A DNA stretch of 47,075 nucleotides, taken from the NCBI GenBank assembly GCA_013365365.1, contig JABVXU010000428.1, positions 1 through 47,075 of the forward strand. Direction: 5' to 3'. Below are positions 46,720 to 47,075 of the stretch, piece by piece. The notes below the pieces were generated by a model. It saw nothing but the letters and a program-made list of their open reading frames with translations. It ran no database searches and had not been told where the DNA came from. The DNA comes from Cruorifilaria tuberocauda. Taxonomy: Eukaryota; Nematoda; Chromadorea; Rhabditida; Onchocercidae. Position numbers and translations under genes: made by a program. Numbering within the stretch: position 1 is the first letter of the stretch; every line of letters starts with the position of its first letter.

Positions 46720-47005
46720 TTATGCTTCTAGTAATAAAGAGTTCTTAAATTCGGAATTGCCGTAGGGCATCATGCTCTGACGCTGATTCATTGCTTTGAA
46801 AGCATCAAAAGAAGCAGGAAAGAAAGGAAAAAGGAAGGAGAAATTATAAGACGATTTCCATCACTTCTTAAAGACCTTCTGCACCATTCCACTCGTACTC
46901 ATTACTTTGTTACCTATCAAATCAGCACCGTAACTAAGCACCACAAATGATTCCAATGTTATAATTGCTCTCTGTGGTGATAATCGCTGCAATTCTTTTT
47001 TTCCT
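46720..47005 (-). CDS. last two exons of a gene entering from the right edge
   Basis: Exon 47005-46914 follows a TTTTAG acceptor and reads GKKELQRLSPQRAIITLESF then VVLSYGADLI, ending at ATAG|GTAACA. After a 120-base intron, exon 46793-46720 continues in phase: AMNQRQSMMPYGNSEFKNSL, LLEA and TAA. Without splicing the first exon runs on to TGA at 46863-46861 (GNKVMSTSGMVQKVFKK), an alternative C-terminus. The gene's 5' part is outside the window. No family recognised. Confidence 0.45.
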
Positions 47006-47075
47006 CTAAAATCCATCAACTATAACGTTTCAAAATATATTTAACACTAAAACATAGTCGTCTCTCAAATTACTT

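Noticed and set aside
1..47075. CRISPR arrays, insertion sequences, rRNA, Wolbachia-derived inserts
   Set aside because: No regularly spaced repeats, transposase-like frames, rRNA signatures or long bacterial-type ORFs were seen.

Overview
The window looks like nuclear DNA of a nematode, most likely a filarial-type parasite. It is strongly AT-rich, with compact coding exons separated by short introns that end in TTTCAG-like acceptors plus a few multi-kilobase introns. The two recognisable genes (lipin and SOS) are animal genes. I saw no bacterial operon, transposase, CRISPR array, rRNA or convincing tRNA. The gene models below were assembled by eye from splice sites, reading-frame phase and remembered family sequences; no alignment or search was run.

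Layout. 1-113 may be the 3' end of a plus-strand gene, with an AATAAA at 146. 2551-7703 (+) is a complete 16-exon lipin gene (phosphatidate phosphatase, 801 aa). 9408-13143 (-) holds a previously unpredicted single-pass membrane protein with two PPxY motifs in its tail; its N-terminus is not located. 13422-14601 (+) is a cluster of small coding-like pieces, possibly one small acidic protein. 16118-35758 (-) is a complete 34-exon Son-of-sevenless gene (sos-1 orthologue, about 1,491 aa): histone-fold, DH, PH, REM, CDC25/RasGEF and proline-rich SH3-binding tail. It has one GC-AG intron, one 8.9-kb intron containing several coding-like islands and a perfect 26-bp hairpin, and a 77-bp tandem duplication spanning an exon/donor boundary. 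37740-45862 (-) is a nine-exon gene of about 550 aa whose family I do not recognise. 46720-47005 (-) looks like the last two exons of another minus-strand gene entering from the right edge.

Roles. Lipin makes diacylglycerol from phosphatidate in glycerolipid synthesis. SOS activates Ras downstream of receptor tyrosine kinases through GRB2/SEM-5-type adaptors binding its PxxP tail. The PPxY protein is expected to bind WW-domain proteins such as NEDD4-family ligases. Nothing in the layout ties these genes into one system; they are neighbours in an ordinary eukaryotic chromosome.
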